A stretch of 64,000 bases of DNA, taken from Pinus tabuliformis. Its lineage: Eukaryota; Streptophyta; Pinopsida; Pinales; Pinaceae. The translations under genes were made by a program, and so were the position numbers. Every line of letters begins with the position of its first letter. Within the stretch, counting starts at the first letter, position 1. The stretch spans positions 475,971,655 to 476,035,654 of the forward strand of contig CM062808.1 of the NCBI GenBank assembly GCA_031772625.1, in the 5' to 3' direction. The notes beneath the pieces were generated by a model that saw nothing but the letters and a program-made list of their open reading frames with translations, did not search any database and was not told the origin of the DNA. This document shows positions 11,301 through 21,452 of the stretch, in pieces.

Positions 11301-13126
11301 AAAATGGCTTCTACAGGAAGCCAGAAATCAGCCGCTACAAGGCTTTCTACAGGAAGTCCTGAGAAAGGAACACAGAAGGGGAAGACGACCGAAATCCTTG
11401 CTAGGGAGGCAGCAGTTGTGCTGGCCACCCTAAGTACCCCTCCCAAGCCAAAGGAAAAATGAAAGAGGGAGACCCTCTGTATTTCAAAGCAAGGAGAAGT
11501 GTAAGAATCAAAACAGGCAGGCCCCAACCTCCATCCAGCGACCCAATTACCATAGAAGACACCCCTACCTCGCCAAGGGAGAGGTCCCCCTCAAAAATAT
11601 CAGTCACTTATGAGTGGGGGAGCCCGAAGACAACTGCCTGGAAGGAGAGAATGGAAAGGTTGGCTTCAAAAACCCCGCTACAGGATGCTGAGGCCGTTTT
11701 ACAGGAAACATTGGCTAGGCTCAAGGAGACCGAAAGAATGGAGGGAGAGGCAGCCACATCACCACCAAGGGAAGACGGAGGAGAGCCACGGAGGGAAGAA
11801 GAGGTAGAGCACATTCCAGAACCTAGTCCCCAGCCAAGCTTGAGCTCGTATTATAACTTTTTGGAGGCCGAAAAAATTATTCCACAGAAATTCACAGTGC
11901 CGCTTTTCTTTGCGTTGGAGGAAGAAAGAGTGAGAACCCACACGTGGATGAGGATAGATAAATCTAAAGGAGTAGCAGATATAGGCCCCTTGGAGGAACA
12001 ACTCAAGGAGGCACGAAGAGAATTAGCTATGGCCAAACACGTGGGAAACTGCCAGCAGGTATTCCTACAGGAAGAGAATGAGAAACTGAAACTGCAGCTA
12101 CATGAATAGAGGAAAGAAAGGGGCACAACATCAGAGGACACTATAGCAGAACCTCAAGGCAAAGAAGGACTGCAAGCTGGTCTTGGGGAACTAAACCAGC
12201 ATCTACAGGAAAGGGAATTGCAAGTACAAATCGAGATACAAGCTCTCAAACAGCAGTTGCAACAAAAAGAGGCACAACTGGCCTGCATGGCCAGTTGGGC
12301 CATGGATGCTCTACAATGTAGACAATTAGCCAAATCTTATGGCCTATACCTACGGGACCAGTGGCTGCAATTCCAAATTAATGCATTAGCACAGAGGGGT
12401 ATCTCCCAAATCCAAGACCCCCAGCAGTTCACAGAGTTATGCAATAGCAGTTCAACAGAGGACAAGGCCAAGCTATCGGAGTTCTATCTCCATAATTTGG
12501 CCCTTCTTAATGTGACTTCATGGGATCCCAACACAGTCATGGGAGATATGCAGTTGATGGCATTTGCCTCATGGTTGAGCCATGAAGAAAAGAGAGTAGC
12601 AAAGGTCAAAGAGGTCATGAACCGAGAGTTACATGAGCCACTGCTGATTAGAGCAGAGCCAGGGGACCCCACTGCATTGATATCAGCCCACCAACACTTA
12701 GCAACCGACTCTCAAGCTTTATTGAAATACATGGATCAGCAGGCTCAGGCTATAGCACATTTCGAGGATATGGAGCGATTATTAGGGGACAATTGTGTTC
12801 ATGCTTGCACCCGCCGGTGGAACACATTGTCCCACAACCTCAAAATCAGGGAATATCACACTCCAACTCGAATGAGGGAAGCTCTAGTACGGGTGCCCCT
12901 CTACAAGAAGTCCATACAGAACCTCCAAGCCAGCTGGATTGGCCTCAAGCTAAGCCCACCTTTGCTTTTAGGATTGATGGAAGGCAGCACAGAGAAAGAA
13001 GAGCATAAGCAGTGGGAAGAGGTGGAAAGGAAGGCTGGGTTCCATGTCAGTGAGGAGGATACTACTTCAGAAGCCTGGGATGTGAGAGTGGCGGTGAAAG
13101 CAATGAAGGACGAGGAGCTGGATTAG
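11301..13126 (+). pseudogene. Element A: accessory ORF, coiled-coil C-terminal part
   Basis: Continuation after a TAA at 11298 and a frame change near 11459. Blocks 11459-12109 and 12218-13126 are in the same frame, separated by a TAG at 12107-12109, and the stretch between them is open. The first block ends in a Glu/Lys/Leu/Gln-rich coil (about residues 175-216), which continues into a Gln-rich coil at 12180-12300. The last 250 residues look helical and globular, with Trp-rich segments. Summed over 10284-13126 the ORF would be roughly 940 codons. No enzyme motif is recognisable. TAG at 13124-13126 ends it about 30 bases before the polypurine tract. Confidence 0.55.
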
Positions 13127-13148
13127 TTGCTCAGGGATGAGCAATCAT

Positions 13149-13161
13149 TTTAGCTGGGGGG
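13149..13161 (+). promoter_or_regulatory. Polypurine tract of element A
   Basis: A G-run (AGCTGGGGGG) about 25 bases after the accessory ORF, directly followed by TGATGAGCCCC, fits a plus-strand primer site and an LTR start. The exact boundary (13162 or 13165) is uncertain. Confidence 0.5.
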
Positions 13162-13214
13162 TGATGATGAGCCCCAAATTTGGTAACATTTTGGGCTCAT
13201 TTGGCCTAACTACC
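13162..13214 (+). mobile_element. Element A 3' LTR, first 53 bases
   Basis: Begins TGATGAGCCCC after the polypurine tract. It contains a short inverted repeat (TGAGCCCC ... GGGCTCA). It is cut at 13214 by element B; its last five bases, CTACC at 13210-13214, are repeated at 24781-24785 on the far side of B, after which the LTR resumes. Confidence 0.65.
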
Positions 13215-15434
13215 TGTTGTGGTCACCAACAACCCCCCTCTTCGTTTGATATTAGTAATAAAATCAAGCAAAGGGGGACCCTTAGCCAAAAAATCCAAAA
13301 AATCTTTTTGTTTGTTTTAAAGAAATCTTTTGTATCAGCTCCCTAAAGGCTATATATCGCATCGCAATGGAAAAGGAGCGCTTGCTCAAAAGCGCACAAA
13401 TGCACTAAAAAGGAGCGACGCGAGAACCCATCGCATCGCGCACGTTGAAAGCATTTGAAAAGGGTGAACCTAAAGAAAACGTCGACGGCCGATATGCGAC
13501 GTCGCACGTCGCAATGTCGCATGAGGCAACACGAAGTGACAAAGTGAAAATCTTGCGATGTCGCGATCTGCGATCTGCGACCAAGCAAAACTGCAATTTG
13601 CGATATTTGCGATCTGCGATAACACGTAGTAACGTCGCAGCCATCGGTACTGCGATACCAATCGCAGGAAGAGCTCATCGCAAGGGTTCTCCGACATACA
13701 CGGTAGATCCAAAATTTAAACGCGCACCTTAAGGGAAATTAATGACTGCATGCTTGAGTATCCAGAAATGATTGCATTACATTTATCGAAGAGTCAAGTC
13801 GTGATAAATGTCATTAACTTCGCATTCATTAAAGTTCAATGCTTTCATATCAATCGTCTCGTCATTTCCCTTCTTCTTTGCGTAAACTGCAAGATATACA
13901 ACTGATATAAATCTATATGCAGGAAACATCTAAAGAGAAGGAAAGAGCGCCAATAAGACAACAGAGAGAAGATGCCTCCGCAATTGGATGCCGCATGCAG
14001 CAGAACCGCGGATTCCAGAGTATCGCCCAACAGGCACTGATGAAAATAGACTGTCCAAGACTCAGAGTCAAAGGCGCACAAAAGCAGCGTGTTTACAAAA
14101 GATCCTGAAGCTCAGACTTGGTAAAGCAGAGAAAGAAGCGCAAGAGAAGAAAGACGCTCCAGAAAAGCCTGGAACAAAGAACGGAAACAATTCCAGAAAC
14201 AGGGGGTTGTCCATACAGCGCGACTTCTAACTCATTGAGTCATTCGCACGACCGGAAACCAGAATAGCAACAACAAAATCAGTTCGAAAAGAAACTGGGT
14301 TATACTAAGTGTGCGCACAACGAATACACCCAGCTAGAGAAAGGTTTTCGAAAATATCTTCTGATCTAACAGGAAGAGGTGCCAGCGCTTGTTGTTTCTA
14401 ATTTTCAAGCTCGAACAAAAGAACAAGACAACCAGCCGACTCTTTCAAGGCGAACAACGCATTGATTACAGCACTAAGGAGCAGATACAGAAACGGTTAG
14501 AAATTAGATTTAGTTTTAGAAATAAATTTGTTTTTAGTAACAGGGCGGTCATTTGAAGCCGTTCCCTGAATTTGTGTAAAGTAAAATTAGTCGGTTAACT
14601 AGTATTTAACCCTTCTCGTTGCATTGGAGAAGGGTCCGAAATTTTGTCAAAAAACTTGTCCTCAGAACATGCACTTTTGCACCCTCGGAGGGGGTTTTTG
14701 ATGAATGGACAGATCAAGATTTATTTATGTTTGCATTTTAATACCTGCTACTGATGTTGCACTTCTGTACTCTCCGTAGGCATTAGAAGCAAGTAGAAAT
14801 AGATCATTATTGCTTAGAGTCTGTAAGTTTAAATCAGTCATAAATGGTACTTTTATCTCTTGACTAGTTTCTGCTTGCATTCTTAGAGTAATATATAGCT
14901 GATGTTATTTATATGTTAATGTATGAATGAGTGGACTACCATTTGGCACTTTTGTACGGTGGAGTCATTGATTTGTGCTTAATACATGAATAGCTGATTA
15001 TGCAATATGCTGTTCACAATCGTTTTGCTTAACTTTTTACGCAAGATGGTTCATCTTTATTGATTTATATTCTCATAATAGTTGAATAATCTTCATTACC
15101 AGTTATTCTGTGAAATCTTTCTAGATTGCATAATGGAAAAATTCTGCCTCGGGTTAGTGTAGATTAGATGTATTGTCTTTGTTAGATTAAAGTAGTATAA
15201 AATCATTTCAGAGTTTAGAACTAGATTAGTTAAAGAATAGTTACAGATTTTCTATTATCATTCTCTACATACCCACACATCACTGTTTTCTACACACACA
15301 CCCCTTAGAACGGGAAACTGGTCCCGTCATCTCCAGTCAGACCCGCTACACCAAACGGATACGGAGCCGCCAACCAGGTTCCCGACCGGGTGGGTATCCC
15401 CCTTGTTGTCGACCCGATTTTGGGGCCCTCAACA
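13215..15434 (+). repeat. Element B 5' LTR
   Basis: 2220 bp, starts TGTTGTGGTCACC and ends GCCCTCAACA. The left third holds a dense TCGCA/TGCGA array. Matched along its length by 22561-24780 without net length change. No protein is expected from it; open frames on either strand here are repeat-driven. Confidence 0.93.
13357..13682. promoter_or_regulatory. TCGCA/TGCGA pentamer array in element B LTR
   Basis: About 17 copies of TCGCA or its complement TGCGA lie in roughly 330 bases, against fewer than one expected by chance. The same array is at 22703-23028 in the 3' LTR. Its position near the left of the LTR suggests U3, where promoter and enhancer sites of retroelements lie. Confidence 0.6.
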
Positions 15435-15436
15435 TA

Positions 15437-15454
15437 TTTGGCGCTAGAAGGAGG
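15437..15454 (+). promoter_or_regulatory. Primer binding site of element B
   Basis: TTTGGCGCTAGAAGGAGG starts two bases after the 5' LTR. The TGGCGC start is the expected complement of a tRNA 3' end (CCA). The first bases resemble the Asp- or Arg-type sites of Tat and Athila elements, but I cannot assign the tRNA. Confidence 0.6.
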
Positions 15455-15467
15455 GCACGAACTATGA

Positions 15468-16982
15468 ATGGCACCTAAAGCAATATCCAAAAACCATTCT
15501 GAGAGTAATACACCCTCATCAACTCCCTCGACTTCTTCGACACGGTTAAATCCAAAATTTGAAGTCGCTCGAGTATCTACCACTGCTACATATTCAAATT
15601 TATCAGACCAATCTATTATTGAACCCCCTGAAATTCAAACTTTGATTCGTAAACTCCAGGGATTCTCCATTTTTAACCAGAAGTCTGATAAATCTAAAAG
15701 CAGCATGACTTCGCAGTACAACCCTGCTCATCCCCTTACCAGATTAAAGAGTGAAAAATTTGGCATACAGCCAAGTGAACTCCCTCTTCCTACCAGAAAA
15801 AGAGCAAGGAAAACACCTCAAGAGTCTGACAGTAAGACTCCTTCATCCACTTCGTCCATATCAACTCCCTCACCGCGAAGTCAACCACCCACTTTTCCAG
15901 TCCAACTCACTCACCCATCTTCCACAAACCTTCCTCTTCAAACATCAAAGATCCTGATTTCTTCACCTTCTCAGCATCAGGGGTCGGTTTCTGCACTTCC
16001 ATTAGCTAGCAACTCCACGATGGCCCAGTCTCCATGGAACAATCCTGGGGCGGTGTTAATGCCACCACCCTTGAGTCCTATACCGGCCCATCCAGAGAAA
16101 TGGCTACCTAAATTTAACCCAGAAGCAGGAATGCTAGCCGAAGAACATATCAATAATTTCATGCTTTCGGTTAACCTCAACGGAGTTACTAACGAAGACG
16201 CTGTTGTCCGGCTCTTCCCTTATACAATGCAAGGAACAGCCGGGTCATGGTACTTTTCGTTACCTTCCGGATCCATCACAAGCTGGGACATTTTTCAAAG
16301 TCAGTTCCTCACTAAGTTTGGTGATGACCGATCCACGGCGACATTGATTAATGACCTATCTAATCTTAAGGCTGAGGCTAGAGAACCTATCAAAGATTTT
16401 AACTTACGGTTCAACAAGATCCTCAACAAAATCCCCGCCGCCTCACAACCCAGCGAGGAAGTAAGATGTGAATGGTACATCACGGCTTTACCTCCAAACT
16501 TGGCTATCTTCGTAGATAGGGCGAATAAGACCACATTAGTTGACAACTTGACAGAAGCGCTAGTAGTGGAAAAATGTGTAGTAGCCCTAGAAAAGAGATC
16601 CGCTATAGAAGAACGCAAGTCAAAGAAGATCTCTTTCAAAGAAGATACCAAGAAGAAGCAAACGAAAGATCCTTTCGATTTGGAAGGATTACAAAAAGTT
16701 TTGAAAGCCATGTCCAATGAGATGGTCGATATCAAGAAACAAGTAGCAGGGACTTCTTCGAAAAAGCCCTTTAGGACTTTTAAAAGAAATCCTCCCATCG
16801 AGGTAAAACCACCCAGTATTGTCTCAAACGTTGAGTCTGAAGAAGACGAAGAAGAAGAGAATACCACTGAAGGGCAGACCGACGAGGAAGAAGTTGTAGA
16901 ACTTCAAGGAATGTGGGATTTCATCCTCCCACAGGAAGAGGATCAAGAAGCATTTCCTGTTAGCACGAGAAGCAAAAATTAG
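15468..16982 (+). CDS. gag: Element B: gag
   Basis: 504 codons starting 34 bases after the LTR. The N-terminal 190 residues are Ser/Pro/Thr-rich and disordered. A Ty3-type gag core covers about residues 205-380 (FPYTMQGTAGSWYFSLPSGS, SQFLTKFGDD). A basic linker and a Glu-rich acidic tail follow. No CCHC zinc knuckle is visible, which is unusual for a plant Ty3/gypsy gag. It forms the virus-like particle in the cytoplasm in related elements. It ends in TAG at 16980-16982, but the same frame continues through another TAG (17220-17222) into protease, so the gag stop may be either a mutation or a real gag/pol boundary. Confidence 0.85.
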   Translation: MAPKAISKNHSESNTPSSTPSTSSTRLNPKFEVARVSTTATYSNLSDQSIIEPPEIQTLIRKLQGFSIFNQKSDKSKSSMTSQYNPAHPLTRLKSEKFGIQPSELPLPTRKRARKTPQESDSKTPSSTSSISTPSPRSQPPTFPVQLTHPSSTNLPLQTSKILISSPSQHQGSVSALPLASNSTMAQSPWNNPGAVLMPPPLSPIPAHPEKWLPKFNPEAGMLAEEHINNFMLSVNLNGVTNEDAVVRLFPYTMQGTAGSWYFSLPSGSITSWDIFQSQFLTKFGDDRSTATLINDLSNLKAEAREPIKDFNLRFNKILNKIPAASQPSEEVRCEWYITALPPNLAIFVDRANKTTLVDNLTEALVVEKCVVALEKRSAIEERKSKKISFKEDTKKKQTKDPFDLEGLQKVLKAMSNEMVDIKKQVAGTSSKKPFRTFKRNPPIEVKPPSIVSNVESEEDEEEENTTEGQTDEEEVVELQGMWDFILPQEEDQEAFPVSTRSKN

Positions 16983-17222
16983 CTTGATCCTCCCCAAACT
17001 ACCCCAAAACAAAAGGGCACAAGCCCTGTAACAAAAGACAGGGTCGTAAACAAAAAGACAACTGCTAAAGCAACCCAGCTTAGCCCAGTCCAATCTGAAC
17101 AGACGCCTCCATCAAGAACGCTAATAGTGTCGGATGAAATGGACTATAACATCATTGATGACATGAAGAAGACTAGGGCCAATATCACTCTGTACGAATT
17201 GAGTAAACTGAAACACCAGTAG

Positions 17223-18452
17223 AAAATCATGATGAAAGAATTACATGCTGTGCCTACTACATCTTTACCTACAGCTGTAGCTTCCCACAATTTGGGAAGA
17301 CCTCCAACCAATACGATAAATAAAATTGATCCAAATGACATCGCCTTGATTGGAGGTAGATCAAGATCTCATACTCCTCCTTTTCTCGTCACATATGAAA
17401 TCTTCAACAAAAACGTGCACAATTGCTTGGTCGATTCTGGTGCTTCGACGAATATCTTGCCAAGGTCAATATGTGCCAAATTGAATGTGCAAACTCAAAA
17501 ATCCGTAGTACGTATAGTTCAACTTGATCGATCCCAAGTCGAAGTGATTGGTGAACTGAATCAGGTGACCATAAGATTGTCGTCTAACCCAAAAGTGTGT
17601 CAGGTTATCGACATTCTGGTAGCTGATATCCCTGAGTTCTATGGCTTGATTCTCAGCAGGGATTGGTCAGAGAAACTCCACGGATATTTTTCAACTGACT
17701 GGTCGCACATGTGGTTACCATACAATGGTAAACCAAATCAGATAAAGGTTGAACGAGAGTTGCACCAAAAATACATAGTGACGGAACTAGAAGGAGAAAA
17801 TGAAGCCATCACGTACAATAGCAGCATTGTAGGCAATTACGCAATAGATTCTTTCGTAGGCAATTTCAGTGCTCATATTTCACCATACTTAGAGAATTCA
17901 GTTTTATCCCAAGTTGAAAATTTCTCCCAAACTGATGACTCGAAATGTTTTAGTTTTTTAGATAATTCTGTAAATACGTCTTTATTTTGGAAATTATATT
18001 TTGACGGATCTAAATCCAACGAGGGAGCAGGAGCAGGATGCGTTCTGATCAACCCAGACGGGAACAAGATTATGCTCACATGTAGACTTGAGTTCGATTG
18101 CACGAACAACACAGCGGAGTATGAAGCCTTGGTTCAAGGCCTATACAAAGCAATCGGATTGAATGTTAAGTATCTTCAAGTCTTTGGAGATTCTGAGATC
18201 GTTGTAAAACAGGTACGTAACACCATACATTGCCTGTCAAGTCATTTAAAGCATTATCAATCGTTAGTGCAAGATCTCACTGCACATTTTATAGCATTTA
18301 ACATCTCGTCAATTCCAAGAATTCAAAACGTGAGCGCAGACCTGTTAGCTAACGTAGCCTCTAGACTTATCCCTTCCGAAGATTTTAGTCCTGATAGGTT
18401 TTCCATAGAATTAATTTTTAAACCTTCCATTCCTCACAATATCACCAACTAG
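17223..18452 (+). CDS. pol: Element B: aspartic protease followed by archaeal-type RNase H
   Basis: Same frame as gag. The motif NITLYELSKLKHQ just upstream (about 17180-17220) is typical of the Tat/Ogre gag-pol junction. The protease has the active-site triplet DSGAS at about residue 69 from Met 17229, with LILSRDW further on. The second half (about residues 250-395) is an RNase H of the aRNH kind: YFDGS, AEYEAL, FGDSEIV and NVSADLLANVAS supply the Asp-Glu-Asp-Asp set. In the Tat/Ogre order I know, aRNH follows RT and gRNH; here it comes before RT. TAG at 18450-18452 separates it from RT with no frame change. Confidence 0.8.
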   Translation, partial: KIMMKELHAVPTTSLPTAVASHNLGRPPTNTINKIDPNDIALIGGRSRSHTPPFLVTYEIFNKNVHNCLVDSGASTNILPRSICAKLNVQTQKSVVRIVQLDRSQVEVIGELNQVTIRLSSNPKVCQVIDILVADIPEFYGLILSRDWSEKLHGYFSTDWSHMWLPYNGKPNQIKVERELHQKYIVTELEGENEAITYNSSIVGNYAIDSFVGNFSAHISPYLENSVLSQVENFSQTDDSKCFSFLDNSVNTSLFWKLYFDGSKSNEGAGAGCVLINPDGNKIMLTCRLEFDCTNNTAEYEALVQGLYKAIGLNVKYLQVFGDSEIVVKQVRNTIHCLSSHLKHYQSLVQDLTAHFIAFNISSIPRIQNVSADLLANVASRLIPSEDFSPDRFSIELIFKPSIPHNITN

Positions 18453-20639
18453 AGAGTGTTCAACGACGACCCAGACATCGTAAGTTTCCTCACCTCTGAA
18501 GGATCCTACACAAACCAGATAATTGACGAAGACTGTCATGATCACCAAATACAACAAAGTAGCACTGACAATGCGATACCCAAATCGGTGGTCAAATTAG
18601 AAGACTTATATGACCTGAAAAGTCGGTTCAAAAGGTCGGCTAATGCCAAGCTTTACAGTTCAACTCTGAACTATGAATCAGTCAACCTAGGAACCGACGA
18701 AAAGCCGCAAAACGTTAATCTAGGTCAGGGCCTAGCCCCTGAAGAAAAGTCAGCATATATTCGCCTTCTGAAGCAGTACAAAAACGTCTTTGCCTGGAAC
18801 TACGATGAGCTGAAAACTTACAACACTTCCATCATTCAGCACACTATCCCTATGATTGACAACGAGAAACCCGTCCAGCAGAAGCTCAGGAAAATACACC
18901 CTAACCTAGAAAATCAGATAAAAACCGAGCTTAATAAGTTGTTGAGAGCCAAAATAATTTTCCCCGTCAGGCATTCCAAATGGGTATCCAATATGGTGCC
19001 CGTTAGGAAGAAAAACGGAGACATTAGAATCTGTATCGACTTCCGAAATCTCAACAAAGCCTGTCAGAAAGATAATTTTCCCCTCCCACCTATGGAGCAA
19101 ATTCTACAGGCAGTAGCAGGCTCAGAATTAATGTCATTCCTGGATGGATTTTCAGGATACAATCAAGTACTGGTGCATCCCGATGATCAGTTAAAGACTA
19201 CGTTCCGAACCAAGTGGGGCACTTATGCATATCGAAAGATGCCATTTGGTCTAATCAATGCCGGAGCTACGTTTCAGAGAGCCATGGACATCGCGTTTAA
19301 AGGATTAGTCAATAAATCAGTAGTGATTTATCTGGATGATATAACAGTGTACTCCAGAAAACGGAACAACCATCTCAAAGATTTGAAGCAAATCTTTCAA
19401 AGATGCTTGAGGTATGGGATTTCGCTCAATCCAAAGAAGTCTTTCTTTGCATTAAGCGAAGGGAAATTGCTCGGATTCATAGTGTCGAAATCTGGTATCC
19501 ACATAGAACCTGACAGAATCAAGGAAATTTCCGAGATATCCATACCTCATAACAAGAAAGCCATGCAATCCTTCCTTGGACAGATCAATTTTGTCAAAAT
19601 ATTTGTCCCGGATTTTTCACGTATTATTTCACCCTTACAAAATATGATAAAAAAGAATTCAACTTTCAAATGGGTTCTAGATGAGCACGAAGCATTCAAC
19701 TTGATCAAGCAAGCCATCATCAACGCTCCAACTTTGGCTACCCCAAATTTTTCAGAGTCTTTCACCTTATACACGTTTGCCTCAGAAAAATCCTATGCTG
19801 CGATTTTAACTCAGGCAGATCAAGAAAAGGTAGAAGCCCCAATCGCTTTCTTTAGCTCGAACCTACAAGGTGCTGAACTTAATTATTCTAGCGTTGAGAA
19901 ACAAGCATATGCCGTTTTTAAAGCAATCAAATATTTCAGACCTTTCTTGCTAAAAGCCCATACCAAAGTCATAGTACCATTTCCGGCGGTAAGAAACCTC
20001 CTGATACAAAAGGATGTGGGCGAGAAGAGAGCGAATTGGATCACCGCCTTACAGGAATATGACCTTGAGATCAAACCGGCACACATCGTAAGAGGCCAAG
20101 GCTTCTGCAAAATGTTAGCTGGAGCATCGCAAATCCCTGAGAACTTGTCGGAAGAGGTACACGCGTATGAGGTAAGCCTATACGACACAGAATCGTTATA
20201 TTCTGACATCATTTATTTTCTTAAGAATGGGTATGCTCCTTCACGTCTGGATCATACCAAGAAAAGAGCTCTGAGATTAAAATCTAAACAATACCAGCTC
20301 ATAAATGATGTCCTGTTTAAAAAGAATTACAATTCTGTACTTCTTAGGTGTCTTCAGAAAACTGAAGCCGAAAAGGTTTTGCAGGAACTTCATGATGGAC
20401 CAGCAGGTGGACACTATGCCGGAGATGCGACTGCACACAAAATCTTGCGTGCAGGATATTATTGGCCCACGCTGTTCAAAGACTCATACAATTACGTAAG
20501 GAAATGCCAAGTCTGCCAGACTGCTGCAGGAAAACAAAGGAAACCATCCATGCCGCTACAACCGGTCAGCATCGACCAACCATTCAGTCAATGGGGCTTG
20601 GACATAATAGGTGAGATCGTTCCTCACTCTTCTAAGTAG
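18453..20639 (+). CDS. pol: Element B: reverse transcriptase, degenerate RNase H, start of integrase
   Basis: Full RT with VPVRKKNGDIRICIDFRNLN, the palm YLDDI box (about residue 293) and the FLGQINFVKIF connection. The classical Ty3 RNase H that follows is recognisable but has lost catalytic residues. The usual TDAS reads TFAS; the usual TDH region reads IVPFPAVRNLL; the usual N.VADxLSR reads GQGFCKMLAG. Only the Glu of EKQAYAVF remains. The zinc-binding HHCC module of integrase is complete (HDGPAGGHY ... CQVCQ), followed by the first catalytic Asp in GLDIIG. TAG at 20637-20639 interrupts; the frame continues directly. Confidence 0.85.
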   Translation, partial: RVFNDDPDIVSFLTSEGSYTNQIIDEDCHDHQIQQSSTDNAIPKSVVKLEDLYDLKSRFKRSANAKLYSSTLNYESVNLGTDEKPQNVNLGQGLAPEEKSAYIRLLKQYKNVFAWNYDELKTYNTSIIQHTIPMIDNEKPVQQKLRKIHPNLENQIKTELNKLLRAKIIFPVRHSKWVSNMVPVRKKNGDIRICIDFRNLNKACQKDNFPLPPMEQILQAVAGSELMSFLDGFSGYNQVLVHPDDQLKTTFRTKWGTYAYRKMPFGLINAGATFQRAMDIAFKGLVNKSVVIYLDDITVYSRKRNNHLKDLKQIFQRCLRYGISLNPKKSFFALSEGKLLGFIVSKSGIHIEPDRIKEISEISIPHNKKAMQSFLGQINFVKIFVPDFSRIISPLQNMIKKNSTFKWVLDEHEAFNLIKQAIINAPTLATPNFSESFTLYTFASEKSYAAILTQADQEKVEAPIAFFSSNLQGAELNYSSVEKQAYAVFKAIKYFRPFLLKAHTKVIVPFPAVRNLLIQKDVGEKRANWITALQEYDLEIKPAHIVRGQGFCKMLAGASQIPENLSEEVHAYEVSLYDTESLYSDIIYFLKNGYAPSRLDHTKKRALRLKSKQYQLINDVLFKKNYNSVLLRCLQKTEAEKVLQELHDGPAGGHYAGDATAHKILRAGYYWPTLFKDSYNYVRKCQVCQTAAGKQRKPSMPLQPVSIDQPFSQWGLDIIGEIVPHSSK

Positions 20640-21452
20640 CATAAGTATATCCTTACGGCGACTGATTATTTTACCAAATGGGTAGAAGCAGTTCCTCTCA
20701 AGACAGTTCATTCTGAAAATATTATTGAATTCATAGACCAATTTATCATAACTAGGTTTGAATTGCCGACGGCCTTAATGTTTGATAACACTTCATATTT
20801 TTCTGGAAATGCTATGACTGAGTTTGCGCTTAAAAGAGGGTTCAAACTGAAATATTCTGCCAACTACTATCCGCAAGGTAATGGATTAGCTGAATCAACA
20901 AACAAGAACCTAATCAGAATTATCAAAAGAACAGTCGACCAAAACCAAAAGAATTGGCACAAAGCGCTGGTAAATGCTATATGGGCTGATAGAATTACAA
21001 AGAAAGCTTCGATCGGCACTTCTCCCTTTAATTTAGTTTATGGGAGAGAAGTGGTTCTTCCGACTCACTTAGTCATTCCCTCTTTGTCTTTAGTACAGTA
21101 CATCGACGAAATACCTACTTCCTCATTACAATTAAGACAAATGGAAATAATCAAACTAGAAGAACAAAGAGAACAAGCTAGAAAAACCCATGCACATCAC
21201 CAAGCGCTTATAAAATCTTCTTTTGACTCAAGCATCATAACCAGAAAAAACTTTCAGATGGGTGATTTAGTTTTGAAATGGGATAAGGCACATGAAGAAA
21301 AGGGCAAACATACGAAATTCCAGAAGCTGTGGCTTGGCCCTTTTCAGATTGTAGAAGTCATAGGCCCGTCCACATTTATGTTGCAGGATCTGGCAGGAAG
21401 GAGAGATTCTTTACCTGTCAATGGATTAATTCTCAAATTATATTTTCCATAG
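20640..21452 (+). CDS. pol: Element B: integrase core and C-terminal domain
   Basis: Continuation in the same frame after the TAG at 20637. It carries the second catalytic Asp (MFDNTSYF, about 20779) and the Glu (GNGLAESTNKN, about 20890), so the DDE set is complete with the first Asp upstream. The C-terminal region has MGDLVLKW and KLWLGPFQIVEV, typical of the GPY/F-like module, and no chromodomain. TAG at 21450-21452 ends the polyprotein. Confidence 0.85.
   Translation, partial: HKYILTATDYFTKWVEAVPLKTVHSENIIEFIDQFIITRFELPTALMFDNTSYFSGNAMTEFALKRGFKLKYSANYYPQGNGLAESTNKNLIRIIKRTVDQNQKNWHKALVNAIWADRITKKASIGTSPFNLVYGREVVLPTHLVIPSLSLVQYIDEIPTSSLQLRQMEIIKLEEQREQARKTHAHHQALIKSSFDSSIITRKNFQMGDLVLKWDKAHEEKGKHTKFQKLWLGPFQIVEVIGPSTFMLQDLAGRRDSLPVNGLILKLYFP

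Noticed and set aside
10284..13126. Envelope protein call for the accessory ORF
   Set aside because: No signal peptide, membrane segment or cleavage site is visible.
13343..13678. Open frames in the TCGCA array (and the copy at 22689-23024)
   Set aside because: Several overlapping frames on both strands, all produced by the repeated pentamer; they lie in the LTR.
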